A stretch of 64,000 nucleotides of DNA, taken from assembly GCA_903813345.2 (NCBI GenBank), contig CAIIXF020000005.1, forward strand, positions 19,099,375-19,163,374, read 5' to 3'. The stretch is from Owenia fusiformis. Its lineage: Eukaryota > Annelida > Polychaeta > Sabellida > Oweniidae. A program made the position numbers and the translations under genes. Position 1 is the stretch's first letter, and each line of letters starts with the position of its first letter. Below, piece by piece: positions 38,701-53,700 of this stretch. The notes under the pieces were generated by a model. The model saw only the letters and a list, made by a program, of their open reading frames with translations. It searched no databases and was not told the origin of the DNA.

Positions 38701-41700
38701 ATTATTTCCTACTTGAGTCAATTATTTCTTATCTCAACTAAAACATGAACAGTAACTTTGTACTCTAGTAGAACAGTTTAGCTTGAATACCAAAACTGTT
38801 GTTTTCAAAGTCCCTACATGTATCTTTAAAGGTTTGTTATTGATATTATTTGAAGCTCTATTTCATTATTTGTGTGTTGTTATCTTTTTATTAACTTTGT
38901 TGTTGTCTTTTCAACTCCCTTGAACGAAGGACTGATATTAGTGCTCAAATATTTGAAAAGCTTTTATGCCACATGTGTAGCCACAGAACCTTAAGATATG
39001 TGATCGTAAGCTTATTTATTGTAATGTTAGAGTTATTATCACTTCCTGTACATAGAGCCTTTTTTCTTTACCTAATTTGCCACTTCCTCCTAAAGGAACA
39101 TAAGGCTTTTATTATAATTAATATTATTATTTTCGAGTAAATTAGTACTATTGTTGTAATTTGTAGTTCACTGTCATTTTGTGTTACCAGACGTGCAACA
39201 GGGCAAAATGTTCAATCACTATTAAAATTAACGTAAGCAATAAGTTTACAAAGCAACAAGGGAATTTAGTTGTAATTTCATGCGAACAAAAGAAGTGTCT
39301 GATATGTTTTCTAAAACAATATAGAGAAAAGTATATATATTTACTTCAAATTATATTGTTACCATTCAAAAAATGACCATTGAATAGACAATGTGTAAAA
39401 TGTTCAGAATTTTTGGTTGACTGGTTTAGGAGAAACGTGTGTTCAAAAATTTCACCATATCGATACCCATCCTTTTACTCAATTCTTAAATCAGCGACAA
39501 AGCCTTAGTCACTTTGTGATGCTTTTAATATCCCTTTAAGTATGTTTAACTCTCCTAAATTAGTAACATTTTCAATATTTTTATTTTGATATGATTTAAA
39601 CTCTATACAGTACCTTAGTCAGTGAGTACTAGCAGTTGTTAATCATTTTGTGCTACATTAGTAAGTCTTGTAGCTATCAGCAAACGCCTTATTGATTTCT
39701 TTTGTCATCTGTTTTAAATTGATTTTTTGTTATACAGTACTGTACAATTTCAAAATCAATATCAGACTATATACATGTTTGTCACAGTAACCTAAAAGAT
39801 ATCAAAAGCTATTTATTAGTTCATGTAACATTCAAAAGTATCCGTACTCTGGACTTTTTGTTTACTGTACATTTGCAAGTAGTTGCTTGTCAAAGTTGAT
39901 TAATTGCCCAAATATATTAGATAGTGTTCGAACTGTGTCAAAATTTGATATGTTTTGTTCATGTTAATTGATAACTCTAATACCTCAGCCACATTTGCTC
40001 TCTGAATTCGAGAAATCCTAATGAAGGGACTAAAAAAACAATTAAAATGAGCCATCCTTACGAGGATGCAGTCTGTAAAGTTTGTTTCCAGATGAGAGTC
40101 AAATTAATGATTGTCATTCCCCATTAGCACAAAAAATTAGTCAGGAGAATAAAAATTGAAAAGGGAAGCTAATATGTGGATCAAGTTGAAGTAACATTCA
40201 TTTTATACTCTATTTCAATAAGAAAATGATTGAAATTTGTTTAGTTTTAATGGATGATAATAGGGTTAGTAGACAGAAAAATCAGTCAGTTAAATCAAAA
40301 CAAATGGTTCAATTCCTTTACAATTAAAAATCCAAATGAATAGCTCTAAATTACAAACAAATAGAGCAAAGTCATTTTTTAAACCATTTGGCCAAATCTG
40401 AAATTCATGAAAGATTGTAATCTGTTAATTAAAAGATAGTGAAATCCATTTTACCCTTTGCATTACCCTTTGCATTTGTTTGACTTCGCTTCTCAAAAGA
40501 GAGCTTCGTCTCACTCTTTCAATTTTCAATAAATCTCTGAACTCACCGAGTGAATCAGAGTTCGTTCGTCATCGACATACGCATGACTTTCTATGTAGTC
40601 ATTTTCTCTGACACAATCGCACAATTATTGTGGACGCATTTAGCACTTGTTCCTTCCAGCTTGCTGATTGGTTGAGAATACTTCAGTGCAGTTGGTGTAA
40701 AATGATTTATAACCTGAGCTATCACGGGCATCGGTCATGGGGGAGGGGCTGCTAAACTGTAATATAGTCGATACTAGGCAGAGGATAATTTATAACTAGA
40801 ACCTTATCAAGGGAACCTTATGATTTTATAACGAGAACTTGTATTTACATGTGTATACACATGCACCAACTCAGGTTTTAAAACTAATTGTGCAGATATA
40901 CTTGAATATGATTCCATGTAGAACTAGAAAGTAGCATTTTATTTTTTCTCCTCCCATTTCATGGATGGGATCATTTTTATCCCACCGAACGAAGTTCGAG
41001 GGGGATATAGAAAAGCTGTTCGTTCGTCCGTCTGTTCGTCCGTCTGTTCGTCCGTCTGTATATATTACAAGATGTCCGTCCGCGCAGTCTCAAGTCTGTG
41101 GACCCTGAAGAAAGATAAGTAACATCGCAATCAAATCAAGACAATGAAAGAAGAAAATGAATGAAGAAACCAATGCAGCAACAACAAATGACGTCCGTTC
41201 GTGTGTCCGGGCAATAACTCAAATACCGGTTGACGGATTTCATTCAAATTTTATAGGCTTATGCCTTATGGGTGTAGGACCTCTGCTCGAGAAGGAATTT
41301 TCAATATGGCCACTAATTAAAAATGGTGGCCATTTTTCGGAAAAAATATAATCTTTGATAATTTAAATACCAGTTTATGGATTTGGTTCAAATTTAATAT
41401 GCTGTTGCCTGGGTACAAAGGAGCCTTGCTCAAGAAGACATTTTCAAGATGGCCACCATATTACAAAATGGCGGCCATTTTTCGTAGAAAAACGTTATCT
41501 TTGATAACTCAAATACCATTGAATGGATTTGGTTCAAATTTTACATAGGAGCTCTGCTCGAGAAGGGATTTTCAAGATGGCAGCTAAATTTGAAAATGGC
41601 GCCATTTTTCCATAAAAGAACGTAACCATTGATAACTCAAATAACAGTTGACGGATTTGGTTCAAATTAGAGCCTAGAGACAAAGAAGACCCGCTCAGGA

Positions 41701-44700
41701 AGACATTTTCAAGATGGTCACTGAATTTCAAAATGGCCACTATTTTTCGTAAAAAGCCGTAATCATTGATAACTCAAATACCAGTGGATGGATTTGGTTC
41801 CAATTTTATATGCTGATGTTAAGGGAAAAAGGAGATCTGCTTTAGAAGAAATTTTAAAGGCATCAGCTGAATTCCAAAATGACTGCCATTTTTCATAAAA
41901 AGGTAATCTTTGATAACACAAATACCATTGGACGGATTTACTTCAAATTTTATACACTGATGCCTAGAGATAAAGGAGCTCTGCTTGAGAAAAAATTTTC
42001 AAGGTGGCTGCTATTTATCGAAATCTCCGCCATTTTTCATTAAACATGTAATCCTTGATAACTCAAGTACAAGTTGACAGATTTGGATTAAATTGTATAT
42101 GCTGATGCCTTGGGACATAGAAGCTCTGCTAAAGAAGAAATCTAAAGATGACAGCTGAATTTCAAAATGGCAACCATGTTTGATAAAAACATAATCTTTG
42201 ATAATTCAAATACCAGTGGATGGATTTGGCTCAAATTTTATATGCCCGCTATTTATCAAGACATGTTTTGTTCAGTGGGATTTGCTACTCCGTGGAGTTG
42301 CTGTTTTTCTAGTTTGATATGTATTTGAGTGTGGCACTAGAACTCATTAGTTCCTATGTTCTTTTTATAGAATCATTCTCTCACTATTAATGAAATTTCA
42401 TCAAAATCCTTGTATCATCATCTTTCAATCAAATCTGCATCTTTCTTTAAAAAGCAATCATGAGTTGTGTGGAAGGTACATAGTGATATTTTGAACTATA
42501 ATGAGAGAATATAATATGTGTCAATATGAGGAACCTTGCTTGGCATCGCTTGGCTTATTGCCGGGCTTATTGATTGTGATTTGATGTTATGCCGAAAAAA
42601 GTTCATAATCACATCAATTGAATATTAAAACATTGATTATCTAGTCAGTTATATAATTAAAAATGATATTTATATGTTATAACATATATTGAGTTTTAAA
42701 GAAAAATTGAATTAGTTCTTAAAACTTTTCTGAAAATGCTTACTGAATGAGTTCTTCGAGAAATGCCAATTTCACTCATGAAATATGCTTGGAACTTGTT
42801 CAGAATTTTGTGATCAGATTACATAAATGGTCTTTTTAACTTAGATCTATATTACATCTTTTATTTATATTAGCTATATGCAACATCACTGGTGATGAAG
42901 AGAACTTTTATCTTCCTATTTAGCATTGATTTAGCCAATTAGAGTAAAGAAATTTGAGTATACAGTATAATAATTTCATACAAATTAGCTTCATCTTTAT
43001 ATTCTAATTTTGAGAATACAAACAGCATTTAACCACTACATCTCTTCAATCCAAGTACCTCAATATGGAATCTTCTTTCAGTCCAAGTTCCTGATCCAGC
43101 CTACCCAGAAAACCATGTGACAAACCTTTACCTTCCCTTCATATAAGCGATACTACATGTATATTGAGGCAACGATACAGTCGTTTAGAACCCCTATTTA
43201 AGATATATCCCATGTTTATTTTCAGGCCACCAGGTCATCATGCTGAAGTTCACACTGCTATGGGCTTCTGCTTCTTCAACACTATACCAATAGGAGCCAG
43301 ATATGCACAGAAAAGATATGGTTGTAAAAAGTAAGTTTGATACTTTACGATACTAACATTTTAGATATGCACAGAAAAGATATTGTTGTAAAAAGTAAGT
43401 TTGATACTTTACAATACTAACATTTTTGAAGTTTCAATGTTAAGTGTTTATGGTATAGGACGTGTTTTAGGTACATAAAGCAAGTTTTTAAAAACTTATA
43501 TTTTCACCAGTGAGCAGATATAGCTTTACATCCCAGAGTGGGCAGATATATTATATGTGCCTGCTATGTCATAATCGCCATTCGTATAATTGGCTCATTT
43601 TTCTAACGTTGGCATAATTACTGTAAACAATAATGGAGAGCCAATCTGTCTGATGGTTTAAAGAAGGGAAGGAGTATGATTATCCCTGTTAATAATCCGT
43701 TAAAAATATTCGAGAAAACAAATGTGGATGAACATCTGAAAGAACAGGGAAATTCCGACCACTGCAAAAACACAAAACTGGACATGATTATTCTGAAATA
43801 ATTCTTACGGTTGGTTGGAAATATTTGGAACTCAAGCCAATTGAAAAATGTGTACCAGATGACCAAGATTAGTATGGGACAATATTGGCCTAGGGATAAT
43901 TCCAATATCCTGAAATTCATATAGGATAATTTCTATATAGTCTCCAACTTTTTTGTGGATGGAGGTTGGTTTTCAGTGGTCTGTTTCTGTAACAAATGAC
44001 ATTTGGTGACATTTTGCATGCTAATGGCTTGTTTATAATAGGGATGATAAGGTTTCTTGATTTCACTCTATCATTGGTTTGTGTGTAAATTGCTCTAATG
44101 AATATTAGAATATATAAAATGAGTTAATAATGAAATAAATGAATAATAAATCAAAGAATATAGTACTATATAAAATTAGTCAATTATGAATAATCACAAT
44201 ATTATTATAAATATAATATTATATAAATGAAGAAAATAATGCTATAAATTACTTGTACTAAACTCTAATAGTGAATGAAAAGTGACTTAAGAGTATTATG
44301 TTTCTACTAATGGATCTTGTAGGGGAAAGACACATTTCCTTTCCAATTAAATGCACTAGCGAGGCACTTGGCTTGTTCACAGCGCCTACACTTTATTTAC
44401 GATTTCTTTCTGTAACTTAGTAGTAGAGTGGTTTCGTTCATATTTGATATTTGAATACTCATAAGCATGGTTCACTGTTTTATGACACTTTGGCTAGAGG
44501 GCTAAAATAGCTATAATGTGTGGCGTTATGTCGGTCCTGGGGTACCTATACATCCTTCACAGAAATAAAGATATATCAAATTATATTACATGTTTGTCTT
44601 CAAATCTTCAGGGTTGATAGATAATTGAATCATGTACCACTGGCACAAAAAACAAAGAGATTGGTCTATAAAAAGCATCCGTGTAAAAAGTGCCAATTAC

Positions 44701-47700
44701 TTATTGATCACCTCTTGTATCTCTATAACTGTGCACCTACTAAAAGAAAAGATGCATACTTGTTTTTAAAAGTGGTTGATAATTGACATAAAGGGTTAAG
44801 TGTGCTGTTTACTCAATATATTTAAATATTGATAAATAAACCTCACTATACTTGCAGGGTCCTTATAATTGATTGGGATGTTCACCATGGCAACGGCACA
44901 CAACACATGTTTGAAGATGATCCAAGGTTTGTATACACTTATTGTTTCCTATTTCAATTTCAGATAACCTTAGAACTCAAAGATTTAAATAAATTAAAAC
45001 TGTTGGACCTTTTAGAAAACAGGCATTACATGGAAAGAATGAAAGCAAAAAATACTTTCACATTATGCCGATTGTTTCAAACTATTTACTCAACTTTTCT
45101 ATATCCCTTCTACTCCCTTTTATCACCTCTTTAAGTGGAACATTTCTCCAAGTCCCTTTACCAATTAACTTAAAGTGTCTCACATATTCGATCAAAATTT
45201 GCCATGCAAACATGTTAGTCTACTTTACTGGCCCCCCTTGCTGTAACAAGGAACCCAAAACACATTAAAACGTAAACATAAACCAATTAGTCACTTCACT
45301 ATGAAAGTGAGGGGTGTACGCTGTGTGCATGGACTAACACAATGCAGTGGTCATTTACTGTGTCAACTTAGTAACCCTTGCATATCGTGCTCACTCAAGT
45401 ATTGAACATTTTTTTATGATCTAAATGTTTGTGGTTTATAAAAAAATGTGATATATTTTAGTTAGAAATACATTAATTAATATATTCATTCAAACAGCAC
45501 TAGAATGCGGGAAGAAAGAGCAATGGTGACAAAATGCAGACAGAATTTTCCGTAAGGGTTTCAAACATTTCTGAACACAATCATACATGTACTTTATGTG
45601 TACTGTTATTTTTAGTGCTGTATTTATAGATATAATTTCATGTATTAAAATCATATTTTCCAGCAATGACTTCAAATTCGGAACCACACCCATATCACAT
45701 TTTCTTCAATAACTCCAAACATGTGTAAACATTGACCATGTGCATATAAATTCAAATTTCACGAGCTCTTTCCTATTCGAGTACCTCATACACCCCTGCA
45801 TGGATTTGAGTTGGATTCGCCTTTTATACGTGAGCCGACACACTCACAAACGCTGATTGGATAAAGATTGCGAGAATCTTTAACATGAAATGAACTTCAG
45901 TATGTAGAGATTATCCAAATTGGAAAACAATTTTGTGATACCAAAGCTGTGATGCATATTTATTTTTCCCAAGGGTGCAATACACTGTATTGTCCACCTG
46001 ATGTTTTTTGATTATTCATTATTGAAAAGCTGTACATAATAAAAGGGTAAGGAGATTGAATTATGAATTTCAGGTGATAGGTCACTGCAACCAATACTAA
46101 GGCTCAAATTATGGAATAAATCTTCTAGTAATATTTATCCTCCTCTTTGAAGTATTTGATAGCTCTCAGTATTTCATATTTGCAAGTTACGATGATCTGA
46201 TATTCATTCCATAACAGTAAATTATTGAAGAATACACTTTGAATTTGATAACAGGTGATCTACTATTTGTGGCTGCGCATCTAAATATGCTATATTCCAT
46301 TACAAAGTAGGTGACAGTAAAAATACTCATGATTTTAATCATTAAAGGGAGACTCTGATCTAGTGAGCAACTTTAAAAAAATATTTTTGGTTTATATCAT
46401 TCCTTGTCATGTCTATTTTCTAGAAATACCTAAAGTACATCTATTATTTGAGGAAATCTTAAGAATTTTACAATAATGTATTCATTTTTATGTCTTCACC
46501 AAAAGTTGCGTCAAATTGTTGTTATAGTCTCCAAATTTTTCTCCATTTGAACCTAAATAGATCTCTAATGGATAGCATTTCATGGACCTTTTCAGAGATA
46601 TTATATTTGAGATTGTAAGGAATATACTGGAAGGTCAGTTGTATAATGAATGCTTGCAATTTTGTCAACCCCTAGAGAACTGATTCTGCCTTTAAATATT
46701 CACCAGTCAGAATGGTATCATACATGAAATCGACAGACAAGATTACAAAACTTTCAACCATTTATTAAGTTTCAAGGGGAACTGGTGACTCCACTAGCTA
46801 ACTGGCATAAGTATGCCACAATGCATTGAGTCTTGGGATTGAACTTATTGCAAAATAGTTAATACAATATCACTTAAAAGATACAAAATAGCTCAAAAGA
46901 ATATATTTTAAAAGAAACTTTTTGCAAGGGTCATCTTGTCACCTTGACAACCATTCAACACTTAGCATTTGACCTGCATAAGCATTTGCCTTAATTTTCT
47001 CTATGATACTATTTATAGATTTTTACTTGACTCTGAAAGCTTATGGCTTTCATATTAGTTTCACTAGAATCTAAAGATGACCTTGGGTGGGTTGTTGGTT
47101 ATATCATGCAATGAAGTTATATAAAAAGCGTGTTCTGACTGGTTGAAATTGGACGCACCTTGCATTGCCTCCCTATGTGTGAATGACTGTTAGGTCACGG
47201 CTATATTTCAAAGAAAATTGGGTCAGCATGATTTTTTAATTAATTAAAATCAGTTTTGTCGTGAAGGTGCTCAACAGGAATTGAAGCTTACTCAATTCCA
47301 CTAATTAAACGGGTCTTTGTTATTGAGTTTTCATTGCCTTCCTGAAAAGACACTGCGGAGTGAAACAGATATTTCTGGCCAACTATTTCTGCTGCTTCAT
47401 GCCAACTATTTCTGCTGCTTCATGCCAACTATTTGTGGTGTTTCATCACTTAAGAATAACATGTGTCTGCCAGTGGGAAGCCTCATACTGAGCTCTCATT
47501 GATTTGAATTAAAGGTTATTAATGGGAGAATCCGATCTATAAGAATTAACAAAATTGCAAGCAACATTTGCTTTACCAATGTATTCCCTACAATCTCAGA
47601 TGAAATATCTCCTACAAGAGCCATGATATGTAAAGAATTGGTAAAGTTAATTAGGGATATTGTTTAAATTCTCACAAATGATAAATATGGTAACTATATT

Positions 47701-50700
47701 TCTCGAAAAAAGAAATGTATTTTTGTAAAAATCTTAAGATTTCCTCAATTTAAGTTCTGCTTGAAAGCTGATTTTCAAGAAGGTCCCCACTTTTAAAATA
47801 GCCATAATTTTCTTGTTTTTCACAATTTTAATGTATTTAAAAAAATAGATTTAAACTCTAATATTAATATGTTTCAAATGCAAAAAATGATATAGCAAAT
47901 TTAATAAGTAAAAATCTAATTATTTAAAGAGTACATGGCAGCCATCTTGCGACACACAAAATTTCACTTCAGTTCTACTTATAACTTATAGCTATTTGCA
48001 TAAACATAAGTTTTATTTTTACTCATGAGCCAAGTCTATCAATCACTAAAAACTCTTTGCAGTGTGCACTGTGCAATGTTGCTGTTTGATATGCATGTAG
48101 TAGTTCTCTTATATCTGTTGTGTCAACTATTACAGAAAAAAACCTACTTCAAACGCCAATAGAATTAGTTAACAATAATTGGATTGGAGGTGTTCATATA
48201 TTTTGTATAGTGGAAGTCAGGATTTTTAAGGTTTGATTAAAGGAACTAGAAGGATAGACTAGTTGAGTGAAAGTTTCACAAAAACGGTTACAATTTTACA
48301 ATATGTTTCGCTCTCATTGTCATGCTGTTTTACTAATTTATAAAAAGTATAGTTTTGTATTTATTTTATTCATATTGCATTGCATTGAATTAGGATTCAG
48401 CACCCTGGCCCTGTTGAGAAGTAAACCTAAGAGATCTGTGAAGCTGGTCACTATTTCCTGGGACAAGACTGACAACCTGGCCCATAAGTGTACCACATGC
48501 ATCCATAAGCGCACCACATAACCCATAAGTGCACCACATACACCTATAAGTACACCACATGCACCCATGAGTATACCACATACACATATAACTGCACTAC
48601 ATACACTCATAAGTGCACCGCATATACCTATAAGTGCACCATATACACCCATAAGTGCACCATATACACCCATAAGTGGACCACATACATCCATAAGTGC
48701 ACCACATACACCCATAAGTGGACCACATACACTGATTACTTGTTTATATTTTCAGTGTCCTGTACATGTCATTACATAGATATGATGGGGGTTTTTTCTT
48801 CCCTTCTTCGCCAGATGGGAACTTTGATAAGGTGGGAACTGGGACAGGGATAGGCTTCAATGTGAACGTACCATGGAATGGGGTAAGTAGGAATACACTG
48901 TACATGTATAAACAAAGTTACACTGTTATTCTCCAAGCATGTATTTGTTTGGTTGCTAAGGTGAAATAACCTGATATTATTGACTCGAAAATCATAAGGG
49001 ATAACATTTAATTCTTTTATACACTGATGCCTAGAGATAAAGGAGTTCTTCTCAAGATAGCAACTGAAGTAGCCAACATCTTTCACTAATACCAGTGGAC
49101 AGATTTGGTTCAAATTTCATATGATTAAACCTAGCACAAGGTTCTCTGTTCAAGAGGAGATTTTCAAGATGGCTGCTATTTATCAAAACACGTTTTGTTT
49201 GGTGTGATTTGTTACTCCGTGGAGTTGCTGTTTTCTAGTTTTTACTTGAATGATCAGTTATATTCTGTAGCAATGAAATCAAAATGAGTGGAATGTTGGC
49301 ATGTAATAACTGCGTATGAGGATGTTTATAAGTGACTTTTGAGATAAGAAGAGTGATGAGGGAGAGATAGGGTGAGATCAAATTTTGTGAACTAGTCAGT
49401 GAAAATAAAAAAGTAAAGATCATTGTTTAGGTACATACTTTACAATATGACACAGACTATTTTAGTTACAATTATTAAAATCACGGCTTATGTGGTGACC
49501 CTTATCAACATCAGAGAGTTAGGCTAAATGACAATATACTTTTTTATTTCCACAATTACAAACCATTATTACAAAAGCAATAAGACTGTAAAACATGTAC
49601 TTGTATATTGAAACCCCTCTATAATCTGGACACCTCTCATTGTGAATACTTTTTAAATTCATTTCTCTAAATCTGCCATTTCAGTGTATATAACAAAACC
49701 TTGAACACCAACCAATCTGAGCACTTTTGGCCTTACTGTATCTGACTTCAAATGACTAGATGGTGGGACAATAAAAATTGTCCCGTTGAGTAATTACTAC
49801 AATTCTGGGTACAAGATTATATATTATACACCACTGGAAAGAAAATTCATTTTCCGATGATATTCAAAAGTACTTCGCATATGGATTTATATTGACAAAT
49901 TTACATTCCTTCTTTTCTATAACAGGGGTTTGTAAGCTTATACCCCCTTTGAATAACCACAGGGGTTGTCATTTTTGGCCCAACCTGTATAATTGTGTCA
50001 GCTCTTTACACTCATTATACAGATGTATGTATCCTTCAACATCAGGCTTCACTGCTTTACACAGGGTGTGTACCAAATTAAGCGTGACAGTTGAACGCGT
50101 TGGGTAACATGAGGGTGATGAAACTTGAGAAAACTGATATTTTTCATAGTTTCAGAAAGATCTGGTCTAGTTCTGGTCTATGTGCGTAGGAAGGGTGTCC
50201 ACTAGGGACAGGTGTTCACTAGAGAGAGGTGTTCATTAAGACAGGTTTTACTGTAGTATATGGCATGACGCGTGGTAAGGGTACGGCACAACACAAGGAA
50301 TTGTGTATCTCAGGTAAGGATTATGTTAGGTATGGCAAGTGATTCATATCTTTCTGCACAACAAGTACTTTCTGGCTATAAATACAGTGGTTTTTATTAA
50401 AACAATATGTTTTCTTTAAAGTCCTGAAGTCCTGAAGAAGTAAAATATCAATCAAACTCTCTGAAAAATTATGGATTAAAGACCCAGGTCCTTGGCACTT
50501 TTTAAAAAATGTCAGGCTTATTTTCTAAAAAGAGGATCTTGTTTTTTCAATTTAAACATATCAAAAGTTTTATCTAGGTTACCTGAAAGCTTATTGTCTG
50601 ATGTCTAATGTATCAAGATGGTTCATGTTTTCTGTATAATACAAGATTTACAATGATTTCACACTTATGAGAATAGGACATAAACAGCAGTTACTATAAA

Positions 50701-53700
50701 ACAGCCATTTGTATAGGATTTTGATCATTTTATTCAAAGAAAACTAATTTTAAACTTCGCAAATATTACCCTGTCCCGCTATAGCGTTTTATAGCAACCA
50801 TAACTTCAGAAATATTTGTAACCAACATCTAGAATTTCTATAAATTATGATGAAATGAATGACTCAGTTACTCTGAAAATATTGTGCAAAATGAATAATA
50901 AACTTTTATGCTAGAGCATTTTTATCAAGACATCTGGATCGGCCCTTATACATCTAAAAATATCTAGAAACTAGACCACATCTTTCTGAGACAGTGAAAA
51001 TAACAGTTTGCTCAAAGTTCATCAACCTCGTGTTGTACCTTACCCCACACGTTCAACTGTCACATATAATTTGGTACACACCCTGTGCTATAGAAAGCAT
51101 TGAAATATCCTTGAACCAAGGATTGCACTATTCTGTATCGATAATGTCACTGATATTCATTCACTTGATTGTTAAAGGTAGAACTTTTTATTTTTTAACC
51201 TTAATTTTCAGCACCATGTTGAAATAAGAAGTCTTGCTTTCTTACAATAAAACCTTTTTTTCAAAAATACTTTTTTTCTCAGAAATATACAAAATTTGGC
51301 TGAGTGATCGTGAAAATTTCCTCTGAAATGTTCTTCACACATGCCAAAACAGCTTTATAAATAAAATAATAAAAATCAGCTACAGGCAGTCAGGCAGCAG
51401 GTCAGTTTGACATCTGGCCAATTTCCATCCACACTCTAGATGGCTGTTCTGAAAGTTTATATTCTCCATCTAAATATAATATTTATGTTCCAAGACAGAA
51501 CATCCAACTTTACAATATGAAAGGAGGAGGGAAAGTATCGCAACAGATTTCGGACAGTCATATGTTGAATTTTGGCTATTTTTTAAGGATTTAAACAGGT
51601 ACATGTTAGGCCAATGCATAACCTCCAGGAAAAGCACTCATATAGATGATAAAATAATTTTGACTTAGAGACAGTGAAGATGCAAACAACCCACGCACAT
51701 GTTGCCCTGCTTTTTCTATTTTTGTTGCATCAATATGTTGTCTTTTGACACACAGTTAACCCCCCTAAATGAATTAATGATTCCTTTTAGATAAAGTGGA
51801 AAACAATATTTCCCAAGTTATTTTCCCATAGGGAAAACTCATGCAATCCATTGCTTTCAACGCAACATATTGATGCAACAAAAATTTAAAAAAAGCAGGG
51901 GTGGAAGGGGTTGAAAATCAGGACAACATTTCAGAAAAAACATGTGGGAGGGTTGTTTGCATAAGTTCCCTGTCTCAAAGTCAAAATTATTTTATCATCT
52001 CTATGAGTGCTTTTCCTGGAGGTAATGCATTGGCCTAACATATGCGCCTGTTTAAATCCTCGGAAAATACCCCAAATCCAACATATGACTGTCCGAAATC
52101 TGTTGCGATACTTTCCCTCCTCCTTTAGTTAATTATTAGTAATTATAATAATCATGAAAATCTCATAATATTCTTGTCATGAGGTATCTAGCCGAACATG
52201 TTCAAGTTTTTAAAACAGATATCAATATTCATATTCAATGGCAAATTTTAAAACCTATCTAAGTGAACACTTCTCTTAAATGAACAGCTGTCCTTTGTGA
52301 ATGCATGTATCCGACAGACACCTGTCCCCAATAAACATTCTTGAGAACACGCACCTTTGAGCTCTGTATAAGGAATCCTCTGAAGTGGAGCTTACTTCAA
52401 AGAACACTTATTGTAGATCCAACAGAGTTTACTTCATACATGTGTTATATATATTCCAACTGGCATTGGATTTACATACAAAGTATTTATATTTCTTATG
52501 TTCAAAAATTCTGAGGACCACATCCTTTATGTCAATGGTCACCGATTGACAACAACAACAATAAAAATTATTCATAAACATTTTATATAATTAACACCCC
52601 CACATTTGAACTCGAAATCCTACTTTTACTTTAGCAAACATGAGGTTTGGGCAAAATAGCTTCAATACTTATGCCCGGCATATGAGTAGATCTGTTCTTA
52701 TACCCATCATAAGAGTAGATCTGTTCTTATGCCCGGCATAAGAGTAGATCTGTTCTAATGCCTGGCATAAGAGTTAGATCTGTTCTTATGGCGTTCTTTC
52801 CTTTGTATAATTAGAACATTGAGAGACCTAAATGCATTGTGTTTAAGTCATTTTTTCAACGAGGTTCGGGTAGATGTTTCATTTCAGTCCAAATATTTGA
52901 TACCCAAGGAACAAAAGAAATGTCTGATATGTTTTCTAAAACAATATATAAAAAGGTAGATTAATATTTTCAAATTAAATTATTACCATTCAAAAGATGA
53001 CCATTACATTGAAGATGTGTAGAATTTTTTTATGACTGCTTTATAAGTTCACCATATTGCTACCAATCCTTTGAATTTTGCAATATGCTACATTTCTTTC
53101 ATTTACATTCTATGGCTTCTAGTCTGTTGCTTTATGCTGCACCCTAAAATATATACTATATCATGCATGCAAACAATAAAAAACATATTAAAACCAATCC
53201 ACAAAATTTCTTGAATGGAGAAATGTTTGCCAAAAGACCCATCAATATTCATATGTATATCAGTATTCAACAAAGATTTAGTATAAGTTGAATGACTTTT
53301 TAAAAGATTTGTGTATTATGCTGAACTTTCATACTAAACAATACTGTTGGCGTTTTTATGTTGGAAAGAGATTTTATCAAACTGAAACAATTGGTTACAA
53401 CTCACCTTTAAAAAGCCCTTTTTTGATAAACCATTAAATCTGCAATATAAGCCAAAGTAGTTTATATTTTACATGGGGCTTTTAAGCTCCTAAGTGTCCT
53501 CTTGTTGGTCATTTTGTATACATTTACAACGTCCACACATGATTTGTAGAAATTCTTCACGGAATCTACTTCCTCCTACAATGCAGACGTAAAAGTTCAG
53601 AGCACTGTTCAGAAAAAAGAACTTTACAAAAAGTTCAATCAGTACGAAAAGTGTGTTGTCATCCTTTTCAACTTTAATTATGTCCATCGCCAATAATGTG

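Noticed and set aside
48338-48779. Several overlapping frames rich in GVCGALM or SAPHTPI repeats
   Set aside because: Arise from the 21-bp minisatellite in several phases; not a gene.
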